A stretch of 64,000 bases of DNA from Lewinellaceae bacterium. GTDB taxonomy: Bacteria; Bacteroidota; Bacteroidia; Chitinophagales; Saprospiraceae. Position 1 is the first letter of the stretch; every line of letters begins with the position of its first letter. Both the position numbers and the translations under genes were made by a program. Below the pieces are notes generated by a model, which was given only the letters and a program-made list of their open reading frames with translations, was not told the origin of the DNA and ran no database searches. The stretch lies in the NCBI GenBank assembly GCA_020636435.1, contig JACJXX010000002.1, positions 2,046,001-2,110,000 on the forward strand, in the 5' to 3' direction. This document shows positions 1 to 12,000 of this stretch, in pieces.

Positions 1-3000
1 GTTGTTGTCCCGGTCGACGAAAGAACCGTTCGGGCGGCGCACCACCCACACGTCTTCGTCGCCCGTTATGCCGTCGCAATCTTCATTGCGGCCGATGACA
101 ACGGCGTCCGAAATGCCGTCGTACTCGCACCAGTTGAGCACCCGGTACTTGCGGAAAATCTTGTAGCATTCCGGCCCTGTGGCTCCCGCCAGGGGGGTGA
201 AGACCTCATCGGTAACGCTGACCGAGAGCAGATCGCAGCCAAAACTGGTATAGATCACCGTATCCGGAGAGGGCACGGTGCAGTTGGTGGTGAAATCTTT
301 GGGAAACTTGATCTCGTAGTTGAATTCTTCCTGGATCGCCACCTGTTGGGTGCAGGAGTTCTGAGAGAGGTTGCCGGACAGGTCTACCGCCTGGAAAGTG
401 CGGATGACCGTTCCCGAACCACACTGGTCCAGATTCACTGCCGGAGGCTGTTCTACGGCAATGGCGTTCCCACACCCATCCTGAGCCGTCGCAGCGCCGA
501 AAAGGGTTTGCAACTGGTTGGTGTCGTAAGGGTCGAAATTTGCCGGCAGGGTGGTGCAGCTTACAGTGACGGCATTGGGCGCCGAGCAAACCGGGCGCAC
601 CATATCTTTCACCAGCAAGTCCAGCCAACAGGTATTCTGATTGCCATGAACATCAATCACCAACAGCTCGATAGTGGCTGTTTGATTGACATCGCAGCAA
701 TTGAAATCCACATAAGGCGCCCAATCGGAGAAATATGGCGCCACCGTATCGCAGGTGGCCGGGTCCAGATCGAAGCGGCGGCGCACCAGCAGGCTGTCAA
801 TACCACAATTGTCGGTGCTTCCTTCATTGACGTCCACAGCATACACTCTGCCGACCCCCTGCCCGCCAATGGAAATATTGAGGGTGTCGTTGCAAACCGC
901 CGCCGGCTCAACATCGTCCACTACGCAGAAATCGCATTCCAGTATTGTAAAGTTGTTGCAATCGTCGGTCACTTTATAACGGAAACGGTAACAGCCCACC
1001 GGGATGCCGCTCACATAGCGGGATTGACCCGGCAGAATGGTCGCCAGGATCGTCGCCACCGTATCGTACCCCGTAATGATGCCATACTGGTTGGTCACCG
1101 CCACCACTTCATCGGCGATGATGTCCGTCCGTACTTCCCACCCGGAACAGTTATCCGTCACGTTGGGCAGCGGCGCCGAGAAAGCGGCAGTGCAATCGTA
1201 AGGAAGGGTCGAAAATTCAAGCGGATCCGGATAGCCGTCTCCATTGAAATCTATTTCCGGGCAGGACACCACCGGGCCAGCTACATCGCCTACCTTTATA
1301 GACTGGGTCAACTGAAGGATGTTGTTGCCGGTAGTACTGCACCAGTCCAGTACGTCCCAGCGGCGAATGAACCGCGTTGTCCCGTCACATACTACAATGG
1401 GCGCCGAATCGGTATAGGAAGCCCCGAGGGCGCAGAACGCCTGGTCGAGCGGATACGTGCCATAGTACGTTTGCACCATGGGATACCCCGTAACCGAAGG
1501 ATGCGGGTTGCCGTTCTGATCCACCGCAAAGCTGGAATCGCAGGGAATCGCCACCAGCGAGGGCAAAGGGAGAAGGTCATTGAAGGTAGGGTTCCTTACC
1601 GTAATCGCCTGCGTGCACTGCGCGCTGTTGCCAAGGGGGTCTGTCACGGTAAATACCCGGTTGATCTGGCGGTCTACGCAATCGGGCGTCATCACCACCT
1701 CATCCTGGAAGGAAACGGTATTCTGAACACAGGTATCGAAAATCTCCGGGGCCCCGGTTATCGCCAGGCTTGCCGGATTGTTCAGGATGGAATCCAGGTC
1801 GGAACATACCAGGTCGACATCCTGAACCGGGCAGGAGATAGCAGGGGGCGTAAAATCCTGTACGTATACATAACCCCAGCACACCAGCCCGCAGAAGGGA
1901 TCGAGCACTTCGGCGATCAGGGTCTGCCCTGCCTGGGCAACCGTGATGACATCGCCCAGGCTTTGCCCGTTCGGGCCAATCAGGTTCACAACTAACCCCT
2001 GCGCACACCCATCGGAGCCGCCTTCCAGGATCATATCCGGAACCACCAGGACTTCACACCGGGTGCCCAGAGGAACGTTCACGGTGCCATTGCAAGCGTA
2101 ATCGAGGTTGCTGGCCAGGCTCACTGTCACCGTAGCGGTAGAAACCGGGCAGCCGTTCTGGCCCCCCACCGTGTACCGAAAGCGGTAATCACCGCTGGGC
2201 AGCCCGTTTAAACTGACGTTGGAAGGGTTGGCCAGCGAGGCGCCGGCGCCGTCCAGGTCCGTCCAGGTTCCGCCCGGGGCAGGGTTGCCTCCCAATGCCG
2301 CCGGCAGGTTGGCCGTCACGGTATTGGAAGTACAGGTCAGGCAAATATCCACCGTGCCGTCAACACCGGCATTCGGGCAATTGCCAATAACGATGAGCGC
2401 CGGGTCGTGATCGTCCTCGTCGCTATCCGCCAGGCCGCCGCCAACCGGGCCGGAGCCATTGCCATTGATGGCGTCATCGGCAGGGCTGTTGGGTTGCCCG
2501 CCGGCATCGTTGGTATTGTCATTGTCGTACTGAGAGTCAACATCGGCCATAGGGGTATTGTCCGGGTTGGTATCATCATCAGCCGCGCTGATCTCGGCGT
2601 AGTTGACAATCGCGCTGCCGGCAAAGTTCGGATCGACCACGAAGGAAATATCCACTGATGTGCTGCCGCCATTGGCTGCAATCGGGCCCTGGATGGTGTG
2701 CGTAGCCCTGTTGCCCGACTGCGCCCAGCCGCCCCCGGCAAGCGTGAGGCCAGCAGGAATGTAATCCGTAATTTCAACGTTGTAAGCGGGCACATTGCCC
2801 TGGTTGAAAATGGTGATGCGGAAAGTCACCGGGCTGCCCGGCGAAAACGGTCCGGGCGTAACAGCAGTCCGGAGTTGCTTCCGCAGCGCCAGGTCGAAGC
2901 GCGGGGCCGCGCTGATGTTGATCGCAGCGCTGTCAAAATCGTCTTCGTTGCCGCCGGCGGCGCCGTTGCCGGGAGTAGAGTCCGTATCGTTCAACCCCTG

Positions 3001-6000
3001 GCCGTTGGCAGCCGCAAAAATTTCGGCAAAGTTTACCACCTGTGTTCCTGCAAAACCTGGGGCCACCACAAAGTCGATCTCAACTGTTTGTGAAGCGCCG
3101 GGCGCCAGGCTGGCAATCGGGCTGTTCAGGCTGGCTTCCCCGCCGTTCTGCGTCCAGCCGTTGTCCGAAAGCGTTAAGCCCGCTGGAAGGTAATCCCACA
3201 ACTGGATGTTCTGCGCCGCGACGTTGCCCTGGTTGGTTAAGGTCAGTTCAAAAGTCACTGCGCTGCCTGCCATGTAAGGGCCCGGCGTCGAGGAGCTTAC
3301 CGACTTGCTCAGCGCCAGGTCGAATGACGGAAGGGTGATGATGTCGATGCGCGAGTCGTCGTAGTCGTCCTCGCTGGGCCCGGCAGCACCGTTACCCGGC
3401 GTGGAGTCCGTATCGTTTAGGCCGGAGCCGTTGGAGGCTGCGGCGATCTCGGCATAGTTCACTATCTGCGTGCCGCCGAAGCCCGGGGCCACTACAAAGT
3501 CGATCTCCACGTCAACTGTGGCGCCGGGAGCCAGGCTCGCGATCGGGTTGTTCAGGCTGGCAACCGCGCCGTTCTGCGTCCAGCCGTTGTCCGAAAGCGT
3601 TAGGCCCGCCGGGAGGTAGTCCCACAGCTGGATGTCCTGCGCCGCTACGTTGCCCTGGTTCGTCACCCTTAGCCGGAAGGTCACCGCGCTGCCCGCTGCG
3701 TAAGGGCCCGGCGTGGAGGAGCTTACCGATTTGCTCAGCGCCAGGTCGAATGACGGCGGGACGACGATGTCGACGCTTGCGCTGTCGTAGTCGTCCTCGC
3801 CGGAGCCGGCGGCGCCGTTGCCCGGCGTAGAGTCCGTATCGTCCAGCCCCGAGCCGTTGAAGGCGGCATTGATCTCGGCGTAGTTCACCGCCTGCGTGCC
3901 GGCGAAGCCCGGGGCTACGATAAAGTCTATTTCTACTGTCTGCGAGGCGCCCGGCGCCAGGCTCGCAATGGGGCTGTTCAGGCTGGCTATTCCGCCGTTC
4001 AGCGTCCAGCCATTGTCCGAAAGCGTCAGGCCCGCCGGAAGGTAATCCCACAGCTGGATGCTCTGCGCCGCCACGTTGCCCTGGTTGGTCACCGTCAAAC
4101 GGAAGGTCACTGCGCTGCCTGCTGCGTAAGGGCCGGGCGTGGAGGCGCTTACCGATTTGCTCAGCGCCAGGTCGAACATAGGCGGGACGATGATGTCGAT
4201 GCCCGCGCTATCGTAGTCGTCCTCGTTGGCGCCGGAAGCGCCGTTGCCCGGCGTAGAGTCTGTATCGCCCAGCCCGGAGGCGTTGGAAGCCGAGCCGACC
4301 TCGGCGTAGTTTACTACCTGGGTGCCGCCGAAGCCCGGCGCCACTACAAAGTCGATTTCAACTGTTTGTGAAGCGCCGGGAGCCAGACTGGCAATCGGGC
4401 TGTTCAGGCTGGCTACCCCGCCGTTCTGCGTCCAGGTGTTGTCCGACAGCGTTAGGCCCGCCGGGAGGTAGTCCCACAGTTGGATGCTCTGCGCCGCCAC
4501 GTTGCCTTCGTTGGATACTGTTAGGAGGAAGGTCACCGCGCTACCCGCTGCGTAGGGGCCCGGCGTAGACGTGCTTACTGACTTGCTTAGCGCCAGGTCG
4601 AACAACGGCGGAATGATGATGTTGATGCTCGAATCGTCGTAGTCGTCTTCACTGGGGCCAGCAGCGCCGTTGCCCGGCGTGGAGTCTGTATCGTTTAGGC
4701 CGGAGCCGTTGGAGGCTGCGGCGATCTCGGCATAGTTCACTATCTGGGTGCCGCCAAAGCCCGGGGCTACCACAAAGTCGATCTCCACATCAACCGTGGC
4801 GCCGGGAGCCAGGCTCGCGATCGGGTTGTTCAGGCTGGCAACCGCGCCGTTCTGCGTCCAGCCGTTGTCCGACAGCGTCAGGCCCGCCGGGAGGTAGTCC
4901 CACAGCTGGATGTCCTGCGCCGCGACGTTGCCCTGGTTCGTCACCCTCAGCCGGAAGGTCACCGCGCTGCCTGCTGCGTAGGGGCCCGGCGTGGAGGAGC
5001 TTACCGACTTGCTCAGCGCCAGGTCGAATGACGGCGGGACGACGATGTCGACGCTTGCGCTGTCGTAGTCGTCCTCGCCGGAGCCGGCGGCACCGTTGCC
5101 CGGCGTAGAGTCCGTATCGTCCAGGCCGGAGCCGTTGAAGGCGGCATTGATCTCGGCGTAGTTCACCGCCTGCGTGCCGGCGAAGCCCGGGGCTACAATA
5201 AAGTCTATTTCTACTATCTGCGAGGTGCCCGGCGCCAGGCTCGCAATGGGGTTGTTCAGGCTGGCTATTCCGCCGTTCAGCGTCCAGCCATTGTCCGAAA
5301 GCGTCAGGCCCGCCGGGAGGTAATCCCACAGCTGGATGCTCTGGGCCGCCACGTTGCCCTGGTTGGCCACCGTCAGTTCAAAGGTCACTGCGCTGCCTGC
5401 TGCGTAGGGGCCGGGCGTGGAGGCGCTTACCGACTTGCTCAGCGCCAGGTCGAACATCGGCGGGACGATGATGTCGATGCCCGCGCTGTCGTAGTCGTCC
5501 TCGTTGGCGCCAGAAGCGCCGTTGCCCGGCGTAGAGTCTATATCGTCCAGCCCGGAGGCGTTGGAAGCCGAGCCGACCTCGGCGTAGTTCACTACCTGCG
5601 TGCCGCCGAAACCCGGCGCCACCACAAAGTCGATCTCCACGGTCTGCGAGGCGCCCGGCGCCAGGCTCGCGATCGGGCTGTTCAGGCTGGCCACGCCGCC
5701 GTTCTGCGTCCAGCCGTTGTCCGACAGCGTTAGGCCCGCCGGGAGGTAATCCCACAGCTGGATGTTCTGGGCTGCTACGTTGCCCTGGTTCGTCACCGTC
5801 AAACGGAAAGTTACCGGGCTGCCTGCTGCGTACGGGCCAGGGGTAGACGCACTCACCGACTTGCTCAGCGTCAGGTCAAATTGCTGCGGAGGGCTGACCG
5901 TAATGCCGGCGCTGTCAAAATCATCTTCATTCAGGCCAGCGCTGCCGTTAGCGGGGGTGGAGTCGGTGTCGCCCAGGCCGATAGCATTGGTAGCGGAACC

Positions 6001-9000
6001 GATCTCCGCGTAGTTGGTGATGAAGAAACCGGTAAAGTTGGGCGAGATGGTAAAGGTAATGTCTACAGAGGCAGAAGCGCCGGGCTGCAGGGCGCCGATG
6101 GAGCGGAGAGCCATGCTTCCATTGAGCGTCCAGTTGTTGTCGGTTAATATCAGGCTTAGGGGAATGTAATCCCGGACCTGCACATTCTGGGCGGCGATGC
6201 CGCCTTCATTCGTGACGGTGATCCGGAAGGTAACAGCGCTGCCGGGATAAAAGGGCCCGGGAGTAGCGCTCACTTTGAGTTCTTTTGTAAGCGTTAAGTC
6301 AAAGGGCTGCTGCACCACGTCGATGGAGGCACCGTCGAAATCATCCTCGCCTGCGCCGGAAGAGCTGTTGCCCGGGGTAGAATCCCGGTCATCCAGGCCG
6401 TAAATGTTATCAGCGCCGCCAATCTCGGCATAGTTGGCAATCGCCGTGCCGGAATAATTGGGCGCCACCGTGAAGGTGATGTTGACCGCAGTAGAGGCTC
6501 CCGGCGCCAGGTTGCTGATCGTCCGGCTGGCCAGGTTGCCGTTGGAGGACCAGTTGTTGTCCGCCAGGATGAGCCCCAGCGGGATGTAATCCCAAAGTTG
6601 TATGTTCTGAGCGGCAACTTCTCCTTCATTGATAACGGTTAACCGGAAGGTGACGGCGCTGCCCGGCACGAAGGGGCCAGGAGTGAGGCCCGTGTTCAGC
6701 TCTTTGGTGAGAGCCAGGTCGAACTCTGATTGGATCACATCAATAGCCGCGCTGTCGTAGTCGTCTTCATTTGGGCCGGCAGGGCCATTAGCGGGGGTGG
6801 AATCCTTATCCGCCAGGCCATAAATATTGGCAGCGGCGCCAACCTCCGCGAAATTGGCAATCACCAGGCCGGAGAAGCTGCTGGAGATGGTGAAAGTAAT
6901 GTTCACGGTCAGGGAAGCGCCGGGCTGCAGGGTGCCGACGGCGCGCACAGCGGTGCTGCCGTTAAGCGTCCAGTTGTTGTCCGCCAGGATGAGCCCCGCA
7001 GGCACGTAGTCCCGAAGCTGAATGTTCTGGGCGGCCAGGTCCCCTTCGTTGGCGAGGGTCAACCGGAAGGTGACGGCACTGCCGGGCACGAAGGGGCCGG
7101 GCGTGAGGCTGGTGTTCAATTCCTTGGTAAGCGCCAGGTCGAACTCCGATTGGATCACATCAATGGCCGCGCTGTCGTAGTCGTCCTCATTCGGCGCGGC
7201 GGCGCCATTGCCTGGGGTAGAATCCTTATCCGCTATGCCCATGCTGTTGCCGGCTGCGCCGACCTCGGCATAGTTGGTTAAAACCGAACCGGCAAAGGCG
7301 GCCGAAATGGTAAAACTGATATCAAAAGAAACGGAAGCGCCGGGCTGCAGGTTGCCGATGGAACGCACGGCCATGCTTCCGTTGAGCGTCCAGTTGTTGT
7401 CGGCCAGGGAAAGCCCGAGGGGAATGTAATCCCGGAGCTGAACGTTCTGGGCCTCCAGGTCGCCCTCATTGGTGACCGTGATGCGATAGGTAACCAGGCT
7501 GCCCGGGAAGAATGGGCCAGGCGTCGCGCTTACTTTGAGCGCCTTGGCCAGGCTCAGGTCGAATTCCTGCTGGAGAACGGTGATGGTGGCGCCGTCGTAA
7601 TCGTCTTCATCCGGCCCCAGGCTGCCGTTGCCCGGCGTGGAGTCCATGTCGTCATAACCCAGTATGTTGAAAGCGCTGCCCACTTCAGCATAATTGGTAA
7701 GGTTGGAGCCATTGAAACCAGGCGCCACCGTAAAGGTTACGTCTACAACCGTTGTGGCGCCCGGCGCCAGGCTGCCGATGGGGAAAACCAATTCCGCCAC
7801 ATTGCCCACGGCGTTCCAGTTCGGGTCGGCAAGCAAAAGCCCGGAAGGAAAATATTCCCGGACCTGAATGTTCTGAGCGGTGAGGTCGGCTTCATTGGAA
7901 ATCTCGATCTCAAAGGTAACGGTACTGCCCGGAACGAAGGGGCCGGGCGTAACACTGGCTTTGAGGCGCTTGCGCAGGGCCAGGTCAAAGTCCTGGCGGC
8001 TGACCGTTATCGTCGCGCCGTCATAGTCATCCTCTCCGGCGCCGGCGCTGCCGTTGCCGGGAGTAGAATCGTCATCACTTTGGTTCGAAACATTGCCGGC
8101 GGAGGCGATCTCAGCGTAGTTGGACAGGGACGTGCCCTGGAAAACCGGGCTGATGGCAAAGCTGATATCTACTATTGCCGAATCCCCGGGCTGGAGGCTG
8201 GCGATGGGGTTGTTGAGCATAGCCATACTGCCCAGCGCCGACCAGTTGCCGCTGGTCAGGATAAGGCCCTGGGGGATGTAATCCTGAACCTGGATGTTTT
8301 CGGCGGCGGCGTCCCCCTCGTTCTTCACTGTGATGCGGTAAGAAACGTTGCTTCCCGGATAGTGCGGGGGAGGCGTTTGGCTGGTATTCACCGACTTGGA
8401 GAGCGCCAGGTCAAAACGTTTGGGGAAAGTGACCTGAATGGTTTCGGTATCGTCATCGTCTTCATCGTGGCTGCCGTTGCCGGGGTTGGAATCCACATCC
8501 GGCAGGCCTGCGACATTGGTGGAAGCGCCCAACTCGGCGCAGTTGACCAGGCTGTCCCCATGCATGGCATCGGGCGAAATATCGAAATGGATGGCAACTG
8601 TTGCCGACTGGCCGGGCGCCAGCGTGGGTATGGGGTTGGCCAGCCGCAGGATGTTGCCCTGAACAGCTTGCCAGTTGTTGTCGTTGAGCAGGAGGCCGGG
8701 CGGATAAAAATCGTACAACTGGATGTTGTTGGCCGCCAGGCTGCCCTGGTTGTATACCGTCAGGTTGTACGACACCTGCCCCCCCGGATGAAAAGGGCCC
8801 GGAGTAAGGCTGGCATTAAGGGTTTTGGACAGGGCCAGGTCGTAGGTTTGCACGACTTCCAGGGTAGCTGACCCCATGTCGTCTTCCGCGGGCTGGCCGT
8901 TGGCAGGGCTGGAGTCTTCGTCCGGCATTGAAACGGCATTGCCGGCGCTGTTGATCTCAGCGCGGTTGTTGATCGAGGTTCCGGTAAAATTGCCGGCGAT

Positions 9001-12000
9001 GGTAAAAGTGATGTCTACACTGGCCGTAGCGCCGGCCGCCAGCCCGGTAATGGGATTGTTAAGGACGGCAGACCCAAAAACCTGCGACCAGTTGGCGTCG
9101 GCCAGCTCCAGCCCCGGCGGGATATAATCCATGATGGATACGGATTCCGCATCGATGTTGCCTTCATTGCTGACCCGTATGGAGAAGGTCACTGTGCTGC
9201 CCGGATAAAAGGGGCCGGGCGTAACGGAAGTTTTCACTCTCTTGGAAAGGGAAAGGTCAAAAACGGGCAACGGCTGCTGGATCGGCACTACAGCTGTGCC
9301 TTCGTCGTCTTCATTGTCCCCAATGCCGCTGTCCGGGCTGGAGTCGGCATCATCCAGCCAGTCATCATTGAAAACCGAGTAAATCTCGGCATTGTTGACG
9401 AGTTCCTGTCCGTCAAAGTTTTCATCAATTCTCATCCGTATGGTTAGGGTCACCGACGCTCCCGCTTCCAGAGATGAGATGGGAGAGGAGATAATCGCCA
9501 GGTTGCCGTAAGATATCCATCCGGCATCGGCGAGGATTGCCCCGTCGGGAATATAGTCGACTACCTGCAGGCTTTTGGCCTTGATGTTGCCTTCATTGAT
9601 GACGGTAATGTTAAAACTAATGTAATCGCCCGGATGGAAAGGGCCCGGCGTTTCTGCATAATTGACCTCCTTCTTTAAAGCCAGGTCAAAAACCGGCGTA
9701 GGCTGCTGAACATTGATGGTGACGTTATCGTCGTCGTCTTCCTGGGTGCTGCCGTTGCCGGGAGTAGAATCCCGGTCATCCAGCCCCTGCCCATTTTGCG
9801 CGGCATAAATCTCAGCGGAATTGATGATACTGGTTCGTGGATAATTAGAGTCAATTCTGAAGGTGATCTGCCGGGTCACCGTATTGCCCGGTGCAATATT
9901 CGGGATGAGGTTGTTGAGGCGGGCTGCGTTATTGGTTACCGACCAGTTGCTGTTGTTCAGCGTCAGCCCGGCGGGAACGAAGTCGCTTATCTGAACGTTG
10001 GTGGCGGGAACCGATCCCTCATTGGTCACCATAAGGGAAAAAGTAACCTGGCCACCCGGAGAAAAAGGGCCGGAGCCTACTACTTCTTTCTTCAGCGACA
10101 GGTCAAAAACGGGGCTTACGGCCACCTGGGCCGAGGCCTGGTCATCTTCGCCGGCTACCTGGTTGGCAGGCGTGGAATCCCCATCAGCTTCCCCGGCGGC
10201 ATTGGCGGCGCCGGCGATTTCTACCGTATTGACGATGTTGTTTCCGGTAAAGCCCGGAGCAATCTGAAAGGTAATTTCCCGGAAAACAGAACTTCCCGTA
10301 GGCAGCACATCGACCGGCACATTGAGCCGGGCCACCCCATTGGCGGCCGTCCAATCGGAGTCGTTGAGAAGCAGCCCGTTGGGAATGTAGTTGTTCAATT
10401 GGACCAAACTGGCGTCCATGACGCCCTCATTGATCAGCTCGATGGCAAAGGTTACCTCATCGCCCGGATAGAACGGCCCGTCGCCAATAACGGACAGGTC
10501 GAGCGCCAGGTCGAAGGCAGGGGCGCCGTCGACGACGATCAGCGCCACGTCGTGGTCGTCTTCATCGGTGGCGGCCGACGTTCCGTTCACCGGGCCGGTG
10601 CCGTCTCCCATGATGGCATCGTCGGCTTCGGAGCCGGGAGCTCCGCCGGCGTCATTATCGGCAATGAGGTCCGGTGACGAGTCAAAGTCATTCAGGCCGA
10701 ACAAATTGGCCGCCTGATAAATCTCTGCCCGGTTGATAATGGTGTCTCCGGTAAAAGAGGTTTTTATCCGGAAGGTAATGTCCAGCACCAAAGAGTCTCC
10801 GGGCATGATGTCCGGCAGCGGCCCCCGGCTCAACGCCACGCCGTTATTGACCGACCAGTTGACGTTGTCTTCCAGGGACAGCACATCGGAGGGGAAGAAA
10901 TCCGCGACGCCCGGAGATTGGGCGGGGATCATGCCCTGATTGTACAATATTATGGAGTAGTTGACGATATCCCCCGGAGAAAATGGCGGAGGGGTCAGTT
11001 GTTCGTTGAGGACCAGGCGCAGGGCCAGGTCGAACCTGGCGGCCCGGAAGCCGGCGTCCAGGGTTGGGTTCACCTGGCCATTGTCGCCGGTGGCGAATTT
11101 GATGTAGGGAAGCCCGTCCGGTATCATGCCAGGCAAATCCAGGCTTAGGTTATTGGGGTCGGGGTCGGAATCGTTCATGAAAGGATTGGAGCCGATGCCG
11201 GCAAACCGGGTCGTAAGGAGATAAAGCTCGCCGTTGAGCAACAAGTAGCCATCGGCCGGATCGTTGTCATCCCCGCCCAGGGTAATAAAGTAGGTGGTAC
11301 CTGGTTGGAGCTGCCCATCGGCCAGCCAGTATTCGCCGGCCGTCCCTGAGCGGGTAAAGTGATAACGGCCTTCGGCATCCGACCGGGTAGTAGCGAGCAG
11401 TATACCCGACTCATCGAACAAGGATAAAGGCAGGTTGGCCAGAGGAGGCTCGCAGGCATCCTGAATGCCGTTGCCATTTTCATCTTCCCACACCAGGTCG
11501 CCTACCTGCAGAGGAGCAGGGGTGCAGATGCAAAAATTGATATCGCTCAGGCCGACCTGCTGGCTGCCCGGGTTGGAGGGGCCATCCGGGCCCGCCAGCA
11601 GGCGGATCACCACGGAGTCTACCTCCTGCGGAAACCGCAGGGAGATGTTGCCGTCGGCCGAAGCGCCGTTGGCGGCGCGGTTGGCGATGTATTCGTTGGG
11701 GGAGGAAAGGCTGACCACGCCGCCCAGCACTCCCGTGCCGGCGGTAATATCTGATAAGCTCAATGGCGCTTCTTCGCCGTTGAGAAAGCCGCGGACGATA
11801 ACCTGGTCCTGATAGCTCAGGCTGGGGATGCCATCCAAAGCAACTTGCCCTATGCCGAGGATGGAAAAGCTGAGCTGGCTAACGGGTTGGCTAAAGGCGA
11901 GCGTGCTCTCCACATACTGGCCCTTAGCAGCGGCATTCATGCCGATTGCCCAAAATCCACGTTGCCCTCCCTGTGGCGCCAGGCCATTGTCGACCGCAAA

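Noticed and set aside
346..1995. 549-codon plus-strand frame at the left edge
   Set aside because: Antisense to the giant DUF11 protein gene; its translation has no domain and no leader, while the minus frame is continuous with the repeats.
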